Notes: generated from the sequence alone by a model not told the origin. A stretch of DNA of 47,539 bases from Helicobacter sp. MIT 05-5293 (GCF_000765665.2 NZ_JROZ02000006.1:1-47539), one strand, 5' to 3'; positions 13,867-22,139 are shown, counted from the first letter of the stretch. A program made the numbers and translations.

Positions 13867-14823
13867 TTATTTGTGCGCAAATCCCATCAATACTAATAAA
13901 TCTGCCGTTTCTTTTCCGTTTAGCTCTCTGTTTTCTGTCTGTGCGGCTTGGAGTAATTTCTCCGCTGTGTTAATCTGTGCCAAACCCTGCTCATAATACC
14001 TTATTTGCTCGGGATTAAGCCCGCTGTATTTGACATTTTGGATATGCTCCCCTATCCTGTGCTTGGTCTCTTGGAGGATATTTTTTGTTATGGCAAGCGC
14101 GCCTTTTTGATTGCTAAGATAAGGGATAAGCTTTTTACTCTGCTCTAATTCCCCCGCTAGGATTCTGCCATCACCCCTGCTTTTTGCTACCGTGTAATTT
14201 GCTAAAAGTCTGTCTTTATACACCTCAAAATCCCGCGTGTTACCTATCGCCCCAAAGGTTACATTTTTGACCCCTTGCTTTAAGGCTTCGTTAAAAGTCT
14301 TTTGCCCGCCCATACCGATAAGCATCTCTATCGTGCTTTTGGCATTGCCTAAATGCTTGGTGATTTCATTCACACTCTTTGTCTGATTGGTTACCCTGTG
14401 CGTGTTGTCGCTCTTAATGTCCATTTTATGAAACACATAGCTGACATTTAATCCTAATTGCTTGGCTAAATACGCGTCCATTAGGCTAAGATGCTCTTTT
14501 TTATCAAAGTATGCCACGCCTGTATTGCGTCTCTTATCAAGGTAGCTCCCCTCGTATTTATCGGGTTGTATCATCATATCTTGTGGAGAGGGGGGAATCT
14601 CTTGCGGGGGTTGTATCGCGTTAATCTCCTCACTGCTCTTAGCATCATCAAAGCTCAAACTCTCCCCCAAAAGTTTTGCTTGTGCGTCTGCTTCGCTTAT
14701 AGGGGGCTGGGTAGAGGCGTTATTCATTTGTTTATTGACTAACGCCGCGCCGCTGCTCTCTGCTCCTATTTTTTGTAAAAATGGCTTTTTATTCTCCATT
14801 TCTTGTATTGCTTGTGCGTCCAT
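13867..14823 (-). CDS. Putative internal virion protein, 318 aa
   Basis: The start chosen is the ATG in a TGATG overlap with the gene upstream (AGGAG 5 nt before), rather than the TTG three bases earlier. The N-terminal ~100 residues are Pro/Gln-rich and probably disordered (IQPPQEIPPSPQ). The C-terminal part (about 215-315) is helical, with GDGRILAGELEQSKKLIPYL, a pattern common in podoviral internal or DNA-transfer proteins. It sits 9 nt upstream of the giant protein gene, so the two are co-expressed. I cannot name the family. Confidence 0.6.
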   Translation of the reverse strand: MDAQAIQEMENKKPFLQKIGAESSGAALVNKQMNNASTQPPISEADAQAKLLGESLSFDDAKSSEEINAIQPPQEIPPSPQDMMIQPDKYEGSYLDKRRNTGVAYFDKKEHLSLMDAYLAKQLGLNVSYVFHKMDIKSDNTHRVTNQTKSVNEITKHLGNAKSTIEMLIGMGGQKTFNEALKQGVKNVTFGAIGNTRDFEVYKDRLLANYTVAKSRGDGRILAGELEQSKKLIPYLSNQKGALAITKNILQETKHRIGEHIQNVKYSGLNPEQIRYYEQGLAQINTAEKLLQAAQTENRELNGKETADLLVLMGFAHK

Positions 14824-15584
14824 CAAATCTCCTCTCTGACTTCTATATAAATGCTCTCGCTCACAAATTCATTATCATTATTCTTTGCCTTAAAGGTTAC
14901 TTTATAGATACCTGCGTTCTTTTTATGGAAATGCAAGGCTTTGTTATCCTGCGTAGTGATTTGCTCATCATCGATTAAAAAATAGCTCTCATTTTCTCCA
15001 TACACGCTCATTCCTAAAATGATCATTCTTTCACTTGTCGTGATAATATTTTTTGGCGCGTATATGCCTATTTGCTTACTGCCTAAGCCCAAACTCTGAA
15101 TCTTTGCAAGCTCTCCGTATTCCTTAAGCATCGTATCATAGTTTTGACTTAAGGGTTTGGTGTCAATTTGTGCGATTTCTTTCAAGACTACTTCGCTGAT
15201 ATTTGCTAACGCACTGCCGTCATTAAGGCTTGCGCTGTTGTTAGCAATGGCATTCATCGCGACATTAAAAAACCCGATATACGCATTTGCCTTATTAATC
15301 GCGGCATTATCTATCACACTCCGCTTAATGCTCTCTGCTTGGATTATGGAGCTTATCGCGTCTGCTCCTGCTTTGAGATTATTAATGCGCTCTCTGCTTA
15401 TGGTGAGCTCAAGCTCTATGAGCGTTTTTTTAATCGCGAGGTTTAATTCTTGCTTTTTAAAGTCTAGCTCTTGCATATTTAGACTTGCTTGCGCGCTCTG
15501 CACGGCTAACTCATCATTAGCAAATTGGCTAAAAAGCCCTTTTTTGATAAAGTTAATCTTTTCTACAAAATCTTTAGAATTCAC
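14823..15584 (-). CDS. Putative virion protein: helical N-terminus, Ig-like C-terminus
   Basis: 253 residues. Residues 1-150 form long helices with coiled-coil character, including an alanine-rich, mildly hydrophobic stretch (AYIGFFNVAMNAIANNSASL). Residues about 165-253 look like a beta-sandwich of the Ig type (HFHKKNAGIYKVTFKAKNND, ending YIEVREEI). It is coupled by TGATG overlap to the next gene and follows the coiled-coil gene at 15600 by 15 nt. Part of an ejection or tail-tip module is the likely role, by position. Confidence 0.55.
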   Translation of the reverse strand: MNSKDFVEKINFIKKGLFSQFANDELAVQSAQASLNMQELDFKKQELNLAIKKTLIELELTISRERINNLKAGADAISSIIQAESIKRSVIDNAAINKANAYIGFFNVAMNAIANNSASLNDGSALANISEVVLKEIAQIDTKPLSQNYDTMLKEYGELAKIQSLGLGSKQIGIYAPKNIITTSERMIILGMSVYGENESYFLIDDEQITTQDNKALHFHKKNAGIYKVTFKAKNNDNEFVSESIYIEVREEI

Positions 15585-15599
15585 ACCTTTTCCTTTATC

Positions 15600-16433
15600 T
15601 CACTTACTGACTAAAATATTTTGCTTCTCTTGCGTTGGCTCACTCAAAGACTTGCGCAAGTTTTTGTTCGTCTCTTCTCTAATCAATTCAGCGATACCCT
15701 CTTGGAGGGCAAGAATCTTAAGGCTTTCTAATCGTAGTTTTGCCTCCCATCGTTGGTGTATCAATGCGTCTTTTTCTATCGCATTTGCCCAAACTTTAGG
15801 GGCTTGGGCTGTAAGGGTTTCTTTGATGCACTCCTGCATAAAAGGACCTTGTATAAGCTCTTCTAGTGCTTGGGCGTTGTCTTGCTTTAAAAGTGCAAAT
15901 ACGCTCTCTTGGAGATTTTGGCTCACTTCTTGGCTTAGTCGCTCCGTATCAATAGGGAGCTGTGTATAGTCTATCTCTGCTCCTGCTAGGGTTTCTTTGA
16001 CATATTCTTTGAGGCTCTCTTGGAGATGCGCGGTGTGGGTGATTTCGCTCGGCAAACTTTGGCTTAGAGTGCTTTTTAGCTCTGTGTAAAGTGCGTTTTG
16101 TAGCTCATCGCTAAGGTGTGCTAAGTCTTGCGTATTTTGGGATTGCAGACTTTGGCTTAATTGCGCTAACTCTTGGGCATTAAAGCTCTTAAGCTCATTT
16201 TCCAAAAGCTTAGAGTAAGTGCCTATCTCTTTATCAATCGCGCTTAAAAGTGTGTCTTTAGCCTCTTGCAGATGCGAGTTTGCTAATTGCGCATTTTGTG
16301 CCTTAAGCTCTTCTAACATTTGGCTTAAGAATCTTTGACTATTGTCCTTAAACTCGCTTAGATTCTTATCATTCAAGCTTTGCACTTGGGCTAAGATGTC
16401 TTGGATTTGTTGGATTTTTTCAGAGATAAGCAT
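15600..16433 (-). CDS. Coiled-coil protein, 277 aa
   Basis: Almost entirely helical and Gln/Leu/Glu-rich with heptads (for example LEELKAQNAQLANSHLQEAK), no membrane segment and no cysteine. It is the first gene of the five-gene block that ends with the large terminase. It is preceded by composite repeat copy 4, from which its SD (AGGAATAAAA) comes. Likely a structural or assembly protein of the virion; family unknown. Confidence 0.55.
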   Translation of the reverse strand: MLISEKIQQIQDILAQVQSLNDKNLSEFKDNSQRFLSQMLEELKAQNAQLANSHLQEAKDTLLSAIDKEIGTYSKLLENELKSFNAQELAQLSQSLQSQNTQDLAHLSDELQNALYTELKSTLSQSLPSEITHTAHLQESLKEYVKETLAGAEIDYTQLPIDTERLSQEVSQNLQESVFALLKQDNAQALEELIQGPFMQECIKETLTAQAPKVWANAIEKDALIHQRWEAKLRLESLKILALQEGIAELIREETNKNLRKSLSEPTQEKQNILVSK

Positions 16434-16439
16434 TTTTTA

Positions 16440-16888
16440 TTCCTTTTTCCAATTAAGATAAATTCGTCCTTGCGGTTAAAATCCTTGATTGCTGCATTCG
16501 CATTGCGGTTACGGACGCTAAGTCCGCTCCCTTATGCTCATTTGCAAAGCAATGATTTTTCCTCGCAATGACTAGAATTTTTTGTGATTCCTTTGTCTTC
16601 ATTCTTTCTCGCCCGCTTCGTGGTGCGTAAATCGTGATCAAAGGAGGCAGTAGTGCCTCCGCACGATTGGAGCTAGAAGCGGATAAAGCGAGGCTCTCCC
16701 CTTGTTTGCCGAAAAGAAAAAGCGGCGGCTTTATTCTTTTCGGGGTTAAGGGGAGTGAGGAGGGGATAAACCCCTTTTCTTTTTGCGAAAAACTCTTAAA
16801 ATTCATCAAAAATCCCTCCGCGTGATTCTTTGGATTTTTCTTTAAACTTTTCAAAAATCTTTACATTCCAAAAAAAAAAAAAACGCTT
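16440..16888. repeat. Composite intergenic repeat, copy 4
   Basis: Same ordered modules as copy 3 from the AATTAAGATAAATTCGTCC unit onward, ending in a 14-base A-run (16870-16883) next to the hairpin element. The open frame on the minus strand (NHAEGFLMNFKSFSQKEKG and on) is repeat-encoded and recurs in copies 9 and 10. Confidence 0.8.
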
Positions 16889-17036
16889 AGCATTCTAAGA
16901 TTCGCGGTATTGCTTTCGTGGTTTTTTGGAGATTTTGAAGGTGAGGCTAGACTAGAGGTCTGCGAACCTTCAAAATCTCCAAAATCTGCGAAATGATTAC
17001 CCAAAGCTGAATGCTTTTGACCCAAAGTTGAATGCT
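16889..17036 (-). terminator. Hairpin element class C with duplicated right tip
   Basis: 16889-17015 is complete with a perfect 19-bp inner stem (TTTTGGAGATTTTGAAGGT). A second right end CCCAAAGTTGAATGCT follows at 17021-17036. On the minus strand a T14 tract follows. This is the only element with no minus-strand gene ending at it; a plus-strand micro-gene occupies the slot instead. Confidence 0.7.
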
Positions 17037-17075
17037 TTGCTATTGATTAATCATATTAAAAAAGTGTATTTTTTT

Positions 17076-17112
17076 AAAGGGTTAAAAAATGGAGGTTATG
17101 ATACAATATAAT
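17076..17112 (+). promoter_or_regulatory. Promoter of the plus-strand micro-toxin-like gene
   Basis: AAAGGGTTAAAAAA (17076-17089), GGTTATGATAC and a perfect TATAAT (17107-17112) precede a leader expected to begin near GGGGTTGCT. The same motif pair occurs at 28873-28905. Confidence 0.6.
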
Positions 17113-17116
17113 CGGG

Positions 17117-17174
17117 GTTGCTCTAGGGAGCCAGCAACTCCCTAGAAGTAGCCTACTTTTTAAAAGGAGGTTAC
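17117..17174 (+). promoter_or_regulatory. Structured leader with SD-sequestering hairpin
   Basis: Two overlapping stems compete: GTTGCT (17117-17122)/AGCAAC (17133-17138) and CTAGGGAG (17123-17130)/CTCCCTAG (17138-17145). A third hairpin, GTAGCCTAC (17148-17156) with GGAGGTTAC (17166-17174), buries the Shine-Dalgarno; 8 of 9 positions pair if one G-U is allowed. The copy at 22139-22200 keeps all stems and differs only in loop bases. Confidence 0.65.
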
Positions 17175-17175
17175 C

Positions 17176-17262
17176 ATGAGTAAGATTCACCAGATCTTAG
17201 TCATCATTATACTACTTTGTATCATTGTAGTCAAGTGTAACTCCTTTTTCCAATTAAGATAA
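17176..17262 (+). CDS. Type I toxin-like membrane peptide, copy 1
   Basis: 28 codons. The first 21 residues (MSKIHQILVIIILLCIIVVK and C) are one hydrophobic helix and nearly identical to the peptide at 22071-22139. The last seven (NSFFQLR) come from running into the composite repeat, whose AATTAAGATAA supplies the stop. So this copy has lost its native 3' end, including the hairpin and anti-start segment kept in copy 2. AGGAGG lies 5 nt before the ATG within a hairpin. A near-consensus antisense promoter (17206-17234, minus) lies inside the ORF. The whole layout is that of hok/AapA-type toxins. Confidence 0.7.
   Translation: MSKIHQILVIIILLCIIVVKCNSFFQLR
17206..17234 (-). promoter_or_regulatory. 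Antisense promoter inside the micro-ORF, copy 1
   Basis: On the minus strand TTGACT (17229-17234), 17 bp and TATAAT (17206-17211). A transcript from it would run antisense across the start codon, SD and leader of the peptide mRNA. It is conserved at the same place in copy 2. Confidence 0.65.
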
Positions 17263-17429
17263 ATTTCGCGTTGGCTTTTTGCGACTTTTAAGAGAGTTTG
17301 CTTTTCGCACTTCGTCATTACCGCTTAGGTAACTCCTCGCGCTCAAAGCTTCACAACTCTTAAAATTCATCAAAAAATCCCTCCGCGTGATTCTTAGTTT
17401 TTTCCTTAAACTTTTTTTCAAAACCCCTT
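17250..17429. repeat. Composite intergenic repeat, copy 5
   Basis: AATTAAGATAAATTTCGCG fused to the CGCGTTGGC module of copies 1 and 2, then CCCTCCGCGTGATTC. No gene supported apart from the 3' end of the micro-gene. Confidence 0.75.
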
Positions 17430-17554
17430 AGCATTCTAAGATTTGCGGTATTGCTAGTGGAGCTTTAGCAAAATTTTAGGGGTGAATAAGGCTAGTGCCT
17501 ATGAACCCCTAAAATTTTGCTAATCTCTGCTATGATTACCCAAAGCTGAATGCT
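17430..17554 (-). terminator. Stop-codon hairpin element, class B
   Basis: Perfect 19-bp inner stem TTAGCAAAATTTTAGGGGT with its complement, tip AGGC/GCCT. It directly abuts the stop codon of the adaptor gene (17555-17557). Confidence 0.8.
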
Positions 17555-18145
17555 TTACATCTGACTTTTGCTCTCTATCACACCCTTTGCATTACTTGTA
17601 TTATGTATCCCTCTAAGCCGCGCTTTCTCCTCTTCTCTTGCTTGGCAATAATACGCGCGTCTTTGGGGATTAAAGCTCGTATTCTCTATAAGCAAAATAT
17701 CACAAAAAGCCTCCAAAATCACCGCGTGTGTGTAAAGCGCATCAAGCGTTACTTTATCTTCTTTTGTCTCTAGCGGGGGCGCAAAAAAACTCGCGCATAT
17801 TTCTAGCTCTCCGCTTGCACCTTTAGTGATCGCATACTGCCTCCTACTTAAGTGATAAAAGCAAGGCGTGGGGCTTTTAAACGCATGAATAGGGCTTGCG
17901 TGTTTGATCTCTACACCATTGAGTGCGATATGAAAGATATAGGCAATCCTACTAGGGAGAGTGATAGGCTCATTTTCTTTAATGCGTATCTTTAAGGTTT
18001 GGATATTTTCTTTAAACTGACTGATAAGGGTATTTTGCGCACGACTTAGATAATCCAACAAAAATCCATCACTAAAGATATGCCCCTCAATGTTGTCATC
18101 TTTTAAAAAACTCCTTATGACCATTATGAGCTCTTGGGCTTTCAT
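17555..18145 (-). CDS. Head-tail adaptor / connector protein (putative)
   Basis: 196 residues. The N-terminus MKAQELIMVIRSFLKDDNIE, then FSDGFLLDYLSRAQNTL, matches the layout of phage adaptor proteins that cap the portal (short helix, W/F-S-D-xLL-x-YLNxAQ pattern). A beta-rich middle and a C-terminal helical bundle (RRAYYCQAREEEKARLRGIH) also fit the P22 gp4-like/DUF6682 type. It shares one base with the 177-aa gene upstream. By position downstream of capsid and portal it should link head to tail. I am moderately sure of the fold, less of the exact family. Confidence 0.55.
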   Translation of the reverse strand: MKAQELIMVIRSFLKDDNIEGHIFSDGFLLDYLSRAQNTLISQFKENIQTLKIRIKENEPITLPSRIAYIFHIALNGVEIKHASPIHAFKSPTPCFYHLSRRQYAITKGASGELEICASFFAPPLETKEDKVTLDALYTHAVILEAFCDILLIENTSFNPQRRAYYCQAREEEKARLRGIHNTSNAKGVIESKSQM

Positions 18146-18678
18146 TATATCTCGCTCCCCTCTACGCTCTCTCCCTCTAGGGGCTTTCTGCTTTTGGCAA
18201 ATAACCCCCTAAGAGCTTCGCCTGTGTTTTTTAGCCCTGATTCTACATAATCACTGATGCCTTTGTGCTGCTCCTCGCTGTAACCTCTCTCCTTTTTATA
18301 CTCTTCTCGCATTTTTTGTAAATACGCGCTTTCTTTTTGTGCGAGGAGCGATAGGTTTTTTTGCTTTTGTGCGCGGGTTTGGGCATCATCGCTATCCTTG
18401 TATTGGTTAGCTAAATAGTCATTAGTATGCTCATCTCGAAAACGCATCGTGTTTGTCCATTCTTGTGCCTGTGCCTCTTGGATAATCTTCGCGTTATTCT
18501 CATCTCTAGCTTTATTTTTTCTCTCCGCGCGTTCATCGCTTTCCTTGACAATATCCATAATCCCTTTTATGGTGTTTTGCGTGTTTTGATTACTATTTTG
18601 CAAAACCTGTAATAAGTTTTGATAGGGATAGGCGGTGGCGGTGGGGTTGGGGTTGTAGGTAGAGAGAATGTTACCCAT
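18145..18678 (-). CDS. Unknown 177-aa hydrophilic virion-region protein
   Basis: Asn/Gln-rich N-terminus (NPNPTATAYPYQNLLQVLQN), then a long charged helix (about 45-150). No membrane segment, no cysteine. It overlaps the adaptor gene by one base and starts this two-gene block after AAAGGAGTATAA. It resembles the 100-aa protein at 26806 in general layout (short tail-region helical protein). Function unknown. Confidence 0.6.
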   Translation of the reverse strand: MGNILSTYNPNPTATAYPYQNLLQVLQNSNQNTQNTIKGIMDIVKESDERAERKNKARDENNAKIIQEAQAQEWTNTMRFRDEHTNDYLANQYKDSDDAQTRAQKQKNLSLLAQKESAYLQKMREEYKKERGYSEEQHKGISDYVESGLKNTGEALRGLFAKSRKPLEGESVEGSEI

Positions 18679-18684
18679 TTATAC

Positions 18685-19192
18685 TCCTTTTTGCAAATTA
18701 AGATAAATTCGTCCTTGCGGTTAAAATCATTGATTGCTGCATTCGCATTGGCTTATTCCTTTTCCAATTAAGATAAATTCAGTTTTGAGCGACTAATAAG
18801 GGAATGCTGCGGCTCGCTCCACTGCAACGCACACTAAGTGCGTCTCATTCGCTCTCCTTGCATAGCCCTTATTCCTTATTCCAATTAAGATAAATTCGTC
18901 CTTGCGGTTAAAATCCTTGATTGCTGCATTCGCATTGCGGTTACGGACGCTAAGTCCGCTCCCTTATGCTCATTTGCAAAGCAAAGATTTTTCCTCGCAA
19001 TGACTAGAATTTCTTGTGATTCCTTTGTCTTCATTCTTTCTCGCCCGCTTCGTGGTGCGTAAATCGTGATTAAAGGCAGTAGATAAACCCCTTTTCTTTT
19101 TGCGAAAAACTCTTAAAATCCCTCAAAAAATCCCTCCGCGTGATTCGTGGTTTTTTCCTTAAACTTTTTTTCAAAACCCCCTAGCATTCTAA
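18685..19192. repeat. Composite intergenic repeat, copy 6
   Basis: Three successive AATTAAGATAAATTC units (18687, 18765, 18880), the CGCAC and CGGAC hairpins and a shortened 3' part lacking the GGAGGCA/TGCCTCC unit. The nested duplications show modules being gained and lost. Confidence 0.75.
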
Positions 19193-19309
19193 GATTCGCG
19201 GTATTGCTTTCGTGGTTTTTTGGAGATTTTGAAGGTGAGGCTAGACTAGAGGTCTGCGAACCTTCAAAATCTCCAAAATCTGCGAAATGATTACCCAAAG
19301 CTGAATGCT
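19193..19309 (-). terminator. Stop-codon hairpin element, class C
   Basis: Perfect 19-bp inner stem and tip AGAC/GTCT; abuts the stop codon of the spanin-like gene (19310-19312). Confidence 0.8.
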
Positions 19310-19615
19310 CTAAGGGTCGCTATATATATACAAAGCCTTTTCTAGCTCATTAAGCTTTACCTCGCATGTGTCTTGCTCGTGTTCGTGAATGACGCTCTCA
19401 TATCGTGATTTGATATAGCTCTCCATTGTGTCCAAATCGCACACATACGCATCTGTATCAAGTGCTAGGGCTTCTATCGCTTGGGTTTGCTTCTCTAGCA
19501 AGGCTTGTAGCTGGAGATTTTCTAAGCTAAGCTGTGCGTTTTTGTGATAAAGATGCGTGCATACGCCAAAAAAACCCAAAAAAAGAGTGAGGATAATCAT
19601 AATAAAGTAGTGCAT
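19310..19615 (-). CDS. Membrane-anchored coiled-coil protein, i-spanin-like
   Basis: 101 residues: an N-terminal membrane anchor (MHYFIMIILTLFLGFFGVCT), then a coiled coil (about 28-60, LSLENLQLQALLEKQTQAIE) and two cysteines in the periplasmic part. This is the layout of Rz-type inner-membrane spanins. It is separated by 11 kb from the lipoprotein (30235) that could be its outer-membrane partner. It sits downstream of the capsid gene in the same block. The alternative is an unrelated membrane anchor protein. Confidence 0.5.
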   Translation of the reverse strand: MHYFIMIILTLFLGFFGVCTHLYHKNAQLSLENLQLQALLEKQTQAIEALALDTDAYVCDLDTMESYIKSRYESVIHEHEQDTCEVKLNELEKALYIYSDP

Positions 19616-19675
19616 TTAATTTCCTTTTCCAATTAGCTAAGCCTCCCCCGCTTTGGGGGAGATGGATTTAGCTTT

Positions 19676-20842
19676 TTACTCTTTACTGCTAAAAATCCCG
19701 ATAGTCGCAAAGTCTTGATTACTGAAAGGACTTAATGCCCCGCTCTCTAGTGAGAATCTCCCCTTAGCGATGCTTAAAAGCCTATCCGCTCCGCACACGA
19801 CCTTACGCCCGCTGTCTTGGGTATCATCGATATAAAATTTTGTCGCGTTGCTCCCTGCCATTACGATAGCACTTGCACCGATAAGCGCACCGATGCTTAA
19901 GGGCTGTTTGTCCGCATAAAAGCTTGGAGGGGTGGTTTTGCTGACATTTTGACTATCGAGATAATGTTTGAAATCCGCATCGCTCAAGTCAGTATTTGGC
20001 ATACCCACCTGCATTTTAGTCCATACGCCCATATCTAAAATAGGGCAATTATCAATCATACCGACAAATCCCGTAAAAAGTCGGTTTTTATCGCCCCTAT
20101 CTCCCGCGTAAGCTTGCATCTCTCTCCATTCTTTATCCGCTTTTAACTGCTGGATTTGGTGTGATTCAAGCAAAATAAGATAGCTATTGTGTATCACGCT
20201 GATACCATTCACGCTCTCTCTGTCTGCTTTGATAGGCTTGATAGGAAAAGCCTCTTTGCCGTTAGCATGTGTCCCGCTTCGTGCCATAAAAATAGCGCGT
20301 CTTAGGAGTTTTACACTGCACACATCGCCTTTTGCGATTTGTTTGGTCGTGTCTTCAGGACTCTTTTTATAATCCTTAAAGCCATTTTGCGCATCTGCAG
20401 CCACGACATTGGTAAAGTCGTTACACAAGTGCGCGACTATCGCTTTGTCTCTGCGATCTTGCATCCACTCGCTAAGAGAATCTACTGATTCTTTGACAAA
20501 ATCAATGCTTTGCATCTTGCTGTATTGTCTGATAGGGCTTCTTAGGGCGTTACCCACGACTTTAGGATAAATCGTTTGATTGAGAATTTCTAGCTCATCA
20601 TAGTTTGTTTTAAAGTCGGCATTACCCTCTACGCCTGCGCCTGTGAGTTTGTTTTTCAATCGGGGGCGGTAGGGCTGGTCGTTTTCTACACTAAAAGTGC
20701 GCACGCCTCTATCTCCGCCCTTACCTGTGAAGCTCTCAAAAGGACTTTTGATCCATGAAAGTCGCTCTATCTCTTTACCGATTTGCACACTGATGTTTTC
20801 ATCGTTTTTAAGGCTATTGTAGTCAATATTGTTAAGATTCAT
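19676..20842 (-). CDS. Major capsid protein (putative, N4-gp56/DUF4043-like)
   Basis: 388 residues, a usual length for HK97-fold capsids. The N-terminal region has SFTGKGGDRGVRTFSVEND and SIDFVKESVDSLSEWMQDRR, patterns of the N4-gp56/DUF4043 capsid group. The P-domain-like C-terminal half contains the conserved order of beta segments ending FSNQDFATIGIF. It follows the scaffold gene by 20 nt, as expected for a scaffold-capsid pair, and precedes the spanin-like gene. It should be the most abundant virion protein. The SD AAGGAGTAAAAA is strong. Confidence 0.75.
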   Translation of the reverse strand: MNLNNIDYNSLKNDENISVQIGKEIERLSWIKSPFESFTGKGGDRGVRTFSVENDQPYRPRLKNKLTGAGVEGNADFKTNYDELEILNQTIYPKVVGNALRSPIRQYSKMQSIDFVKESVDSLSEWMQDRRDKAIVAHLCNDFTNVVAADAQNGFKDYKKSPEDTTKQIAKGDVCSVKLLRRAIFMARSGTHANGKEAFPIKPIKADRESVNGISVIHNSYLILLESHQIQQLKADKEWREMQAYAGDRGDKNRLFTGFVGMIDNCPILDMGVWTKMQVGMPNTDLSDADFKHYLDSQNVSKTTPPSFYADKQPLSIGALIGASAIVMAGSNATKFYIDDTQDSGRKVVCGADRLLSIAKGRFSLESGALSPFSNQDFATIGIFSSKE

Positions 20843-20862
20843 TTTTTACTCCTTGAGATTGT

Positions 20863-21486
20863 TTAATATCTTTCTGTGGGCAAACTATCATTTGCACTCT
20901 GGCTTATATCACTAGGATACCCTTTGACTTGTTGGGGGAGTTTCTCCTCTTGCTCACCGCCCCCGCCTTTGCTCGTATAAAGCTCATAAAGTGCGTTAAA
21001 AAGCTCTGTGGGTGCGAGACTTTCAAAAGCTTGCTGTTCTCTTGGCGTAAGCTCTTGGCTATAAAATACTAAAAGCTCTTGAATATCCACATCGGGGTGT
21101 TCTTGCTGAAAATCCGCCTTTGCCTTTTCTATCGCTCCGAGCTGATTATCAAGCGTGATTTCTCCCTCTAGGTTAGAGATAGCATCTTGCTTGCTTTCAA
21201 TCTCTGTCTTGATAAATTCATTTTGCAAAGCAAGGATTTTTTCAAAAAACGCCTCTTTGTTTTCAAAAAATAGCTCCTCAAGGTCGGGGTTTTGCTCGAT
21301 AAAATCCTTTGCCTTTCTCGCAAAATCCGCTTCAAAACTCTTCATATTTTGCTCTAGCTCTGCCTTAAGCCCTGAAAGTAGCTCTTGCTTGTTTGGTGGC
21401 TCTGTTTGCTCTGTTTGCTCTATGGGCTCTTGTGGCTCTTGGAGCTCTTGTGTCTCGGGGGCGTTATTTTGCAATTCTTCTTCCAT
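20863..21486 (-). CDS. Scaffold protein (putative)
   Basis: 207 residues, highly acidic and Glu/Gln-rich, starting MEEELQNNAPETQELQEPQE. It is predicted to be helical throughout with no cysteine, ending in a short polar tail. Its place directly before the capsid gene and its composition are typical of phage scaffolds that line the procapsid and leave before packaging. A QEP/TEP-type repeat near the N-terminus (PQEPIEQTEQTEPPNKQEL) is low complexity. Confidence 0.7.
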   Translation of the reverse strand: MEEELQNNAPETQELQEPQEPIEQTEQTEPPNKQELLSGLKAELEQNMKSFEADFARKAKDFIEQNPDLEELFFENKEAFFEKILALQNEFIKTEIESKQDAISNLEGEITLDNQLGAIEKAKADFQQEHPDVDIQELLVFYSQELTPREQQAFESLAPTELFNALYELYTSKGGGGEQEEKLPQQVKGYPSDISQSANDSLPTERY

Positions 21487-21499
21487 TTAAAAGCCTCCT

Positions 21500-21874
21500 T
21501 TAAAACTCCATCATCGTGGTAGAGGGGAGATAGTAAATCACTCTTAGCGTGCCTCTGCCCTTAGTCGCTGGGGTATCTCCCACTGCGGGTTTAATGCTTA
21601 CTGCGATTTCTTGCACTTGCGGGGTCGTGAAGATCTTAGAGAGAATATTTGCCTCTGCCTTAGAAATGTCAATGTCTGATGCTAAAGCATCGGGCTCATC
21701 GATAAATCCTATATCTGCCTTAAATCCTGCATCTGCTGCTTCTTCCACACTGAAACTAATATGTGTAACTTCAGCATTTGCGGGTAAGGCTACAAGTGCC
21801 AACTCTTGGGGATTGGTAAAATCAATCGAATTTTTAACAAGATAAGTTAAAAAATGGACTTTTTGTGTGCGCAT
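21500..21874 (-). CDS. Head decoration / stabilising-like protein (putative)
   Basis: 124 residues, beta-rich, no membrane segment; short alternating hydrophobic strands (QELALVALPANAEVTHISFS, then GRGTLRVIYYLPS). It is the first gene of the 21.9-19.3 kb block, 13 nt before the scaffold. Size and position fit a capsid decoration or head protein. No family name is justified. The promoter upstream (AT-rich with TATATT and TTTTAACCCTTA at 21929-21940, minus) is its own. Confidence 0.5.
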   Translation of the reverse strand: MRTQKVHFLTYLVKNSIDFTNPQELALVALPANAEVTHISFSVEEAADAGFKADIGFIDEPDALASDIDISKAEANILSKIFTTPQVQEIAVSIKPAVGDTPATKGRGTLRVIYYLPSTTMMEF

Positions 21875-21940
21875 TGATTGCTCCTTAAAATAATATATTG
21901 GATTTATAAAAAAATTTTAAAAAAAATGTAAGGGTTAAAA
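21875..21940 (-). promoter_or_regulatory. Promoter of the capsid block
   Basis: Minus strand: TTTTAACCCTTA (21929-21940), an A/T tract and TATATT about 10-15 nt before AAGGAGCAATCA and the ATG at 21874. Confidence 0.45.
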
Positions 21941-21943
21941 GGT

Positions 21944-22003
21944 TGCAGCAATCAAGGATTTTAACCGCAAGGACGAATTTATCTTAATTTGCAAAAGGAA
22001 TAA
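21944..22003. repeat. Composite repeat unit in inverted orientation
   Basis: Here the CGTCCTTGCGGTTAAAATCC and AATTAAGATAAATTC units read on the opposite strand to all other copies. It lies just downstream of the minus-strand micro-gene copy 2, as the forward unit lies downstream of copy 1. The micro-gene and repeat unit therefore seem to have moved or inverted together. Confidence 0.7.
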
Positions 22004-22017
22004 AAAGCCTAAGTAGG

Positions 22018-22062
22018 GAGTAAGAGTAAGACTTATCCGCTCCCTTAGGTAAAAGCGGATAA
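22018..22062 (-). promoter_or_regulatory. Hairpin plus anti-start segment of micro-gene copy 2
   Basis: After the ORF the transcript forms TTATCCGCT/AGCGGATAA (22033-22041 with 22054-22062). It then carries TCTTACTC twice in overlap (plus 22018-22025 and 22024-22031 read GAGTAAGA). TCTTACTC is complementary to GAGTAAGA, the second to fourth codons region (22130-22137). Confidence 0.5.
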
Positions 22063-22070
22063 TGGCTATC

Positions 22071-22139
22071 TTAGCTACACTTGACTACAATGATACAAAG
22101 TAGTATAATGATGACTAAGATTTGGTCAATCTTACTCAT
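22071..22139 (-). CDS. Type I toxin-like membrane peptide, copy 2
   Basis: 22 residues, MSKIDQILVIIILLCIIVVK then CS: a single membrane helix. It has -10 TATAAT (minus, 22207-22212), the same structured leader as copy 1, an SD buried in a hairpin, an internal antisense promoter (22081-22109, plus), and a 3' hairpin with anti-start repeats. This copy seems intact, whereas copy 1 has a truncated 3' end. Structural parallels are AapA/IsoA of Helicobacter pylori and hok/sok. The peptide sequence itself is not one I recognise. Confidence 0.75.
   Translation of the reverse strand: MSKIDQILVIIILLCIIVVKCS
22081..22109 (+). promoter_or_regulatory. Antisense promoter inside micro-ORF copy 2
   Basis: TTGACT (22081-22086), a 17-bp spacer and TATAAT (22104-22109) on the plus strand. 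It is close to the sigma-70 consensus and unusual in this window, where -35 boxes are otherwise absent. The expected antisense RNA starts near 22116 and covers the start codon, SD and leader. Confidence 0.7.

Noticed and set aside
16453-16854. Open frame NHAEGFLMNFKSFSQKEKG... in a composite repeat (also 26265-26615, 29695-30063, part of 19113-19298)
   Set aside because: The frame is carried by the repeat, has no consistent start or SD, is interrupted in several copies (6218-6418 region, 19080-19130), and includes the palindromic units. Treated as repeat, not gene.
17117-17145. H-type pseudoknot in the micro-gene leader
   Set aside because: The two stems interleave in pseudoknot order, but both crossing loops would be zero nucleotides. 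Competing alternative hairpins are more plausible.
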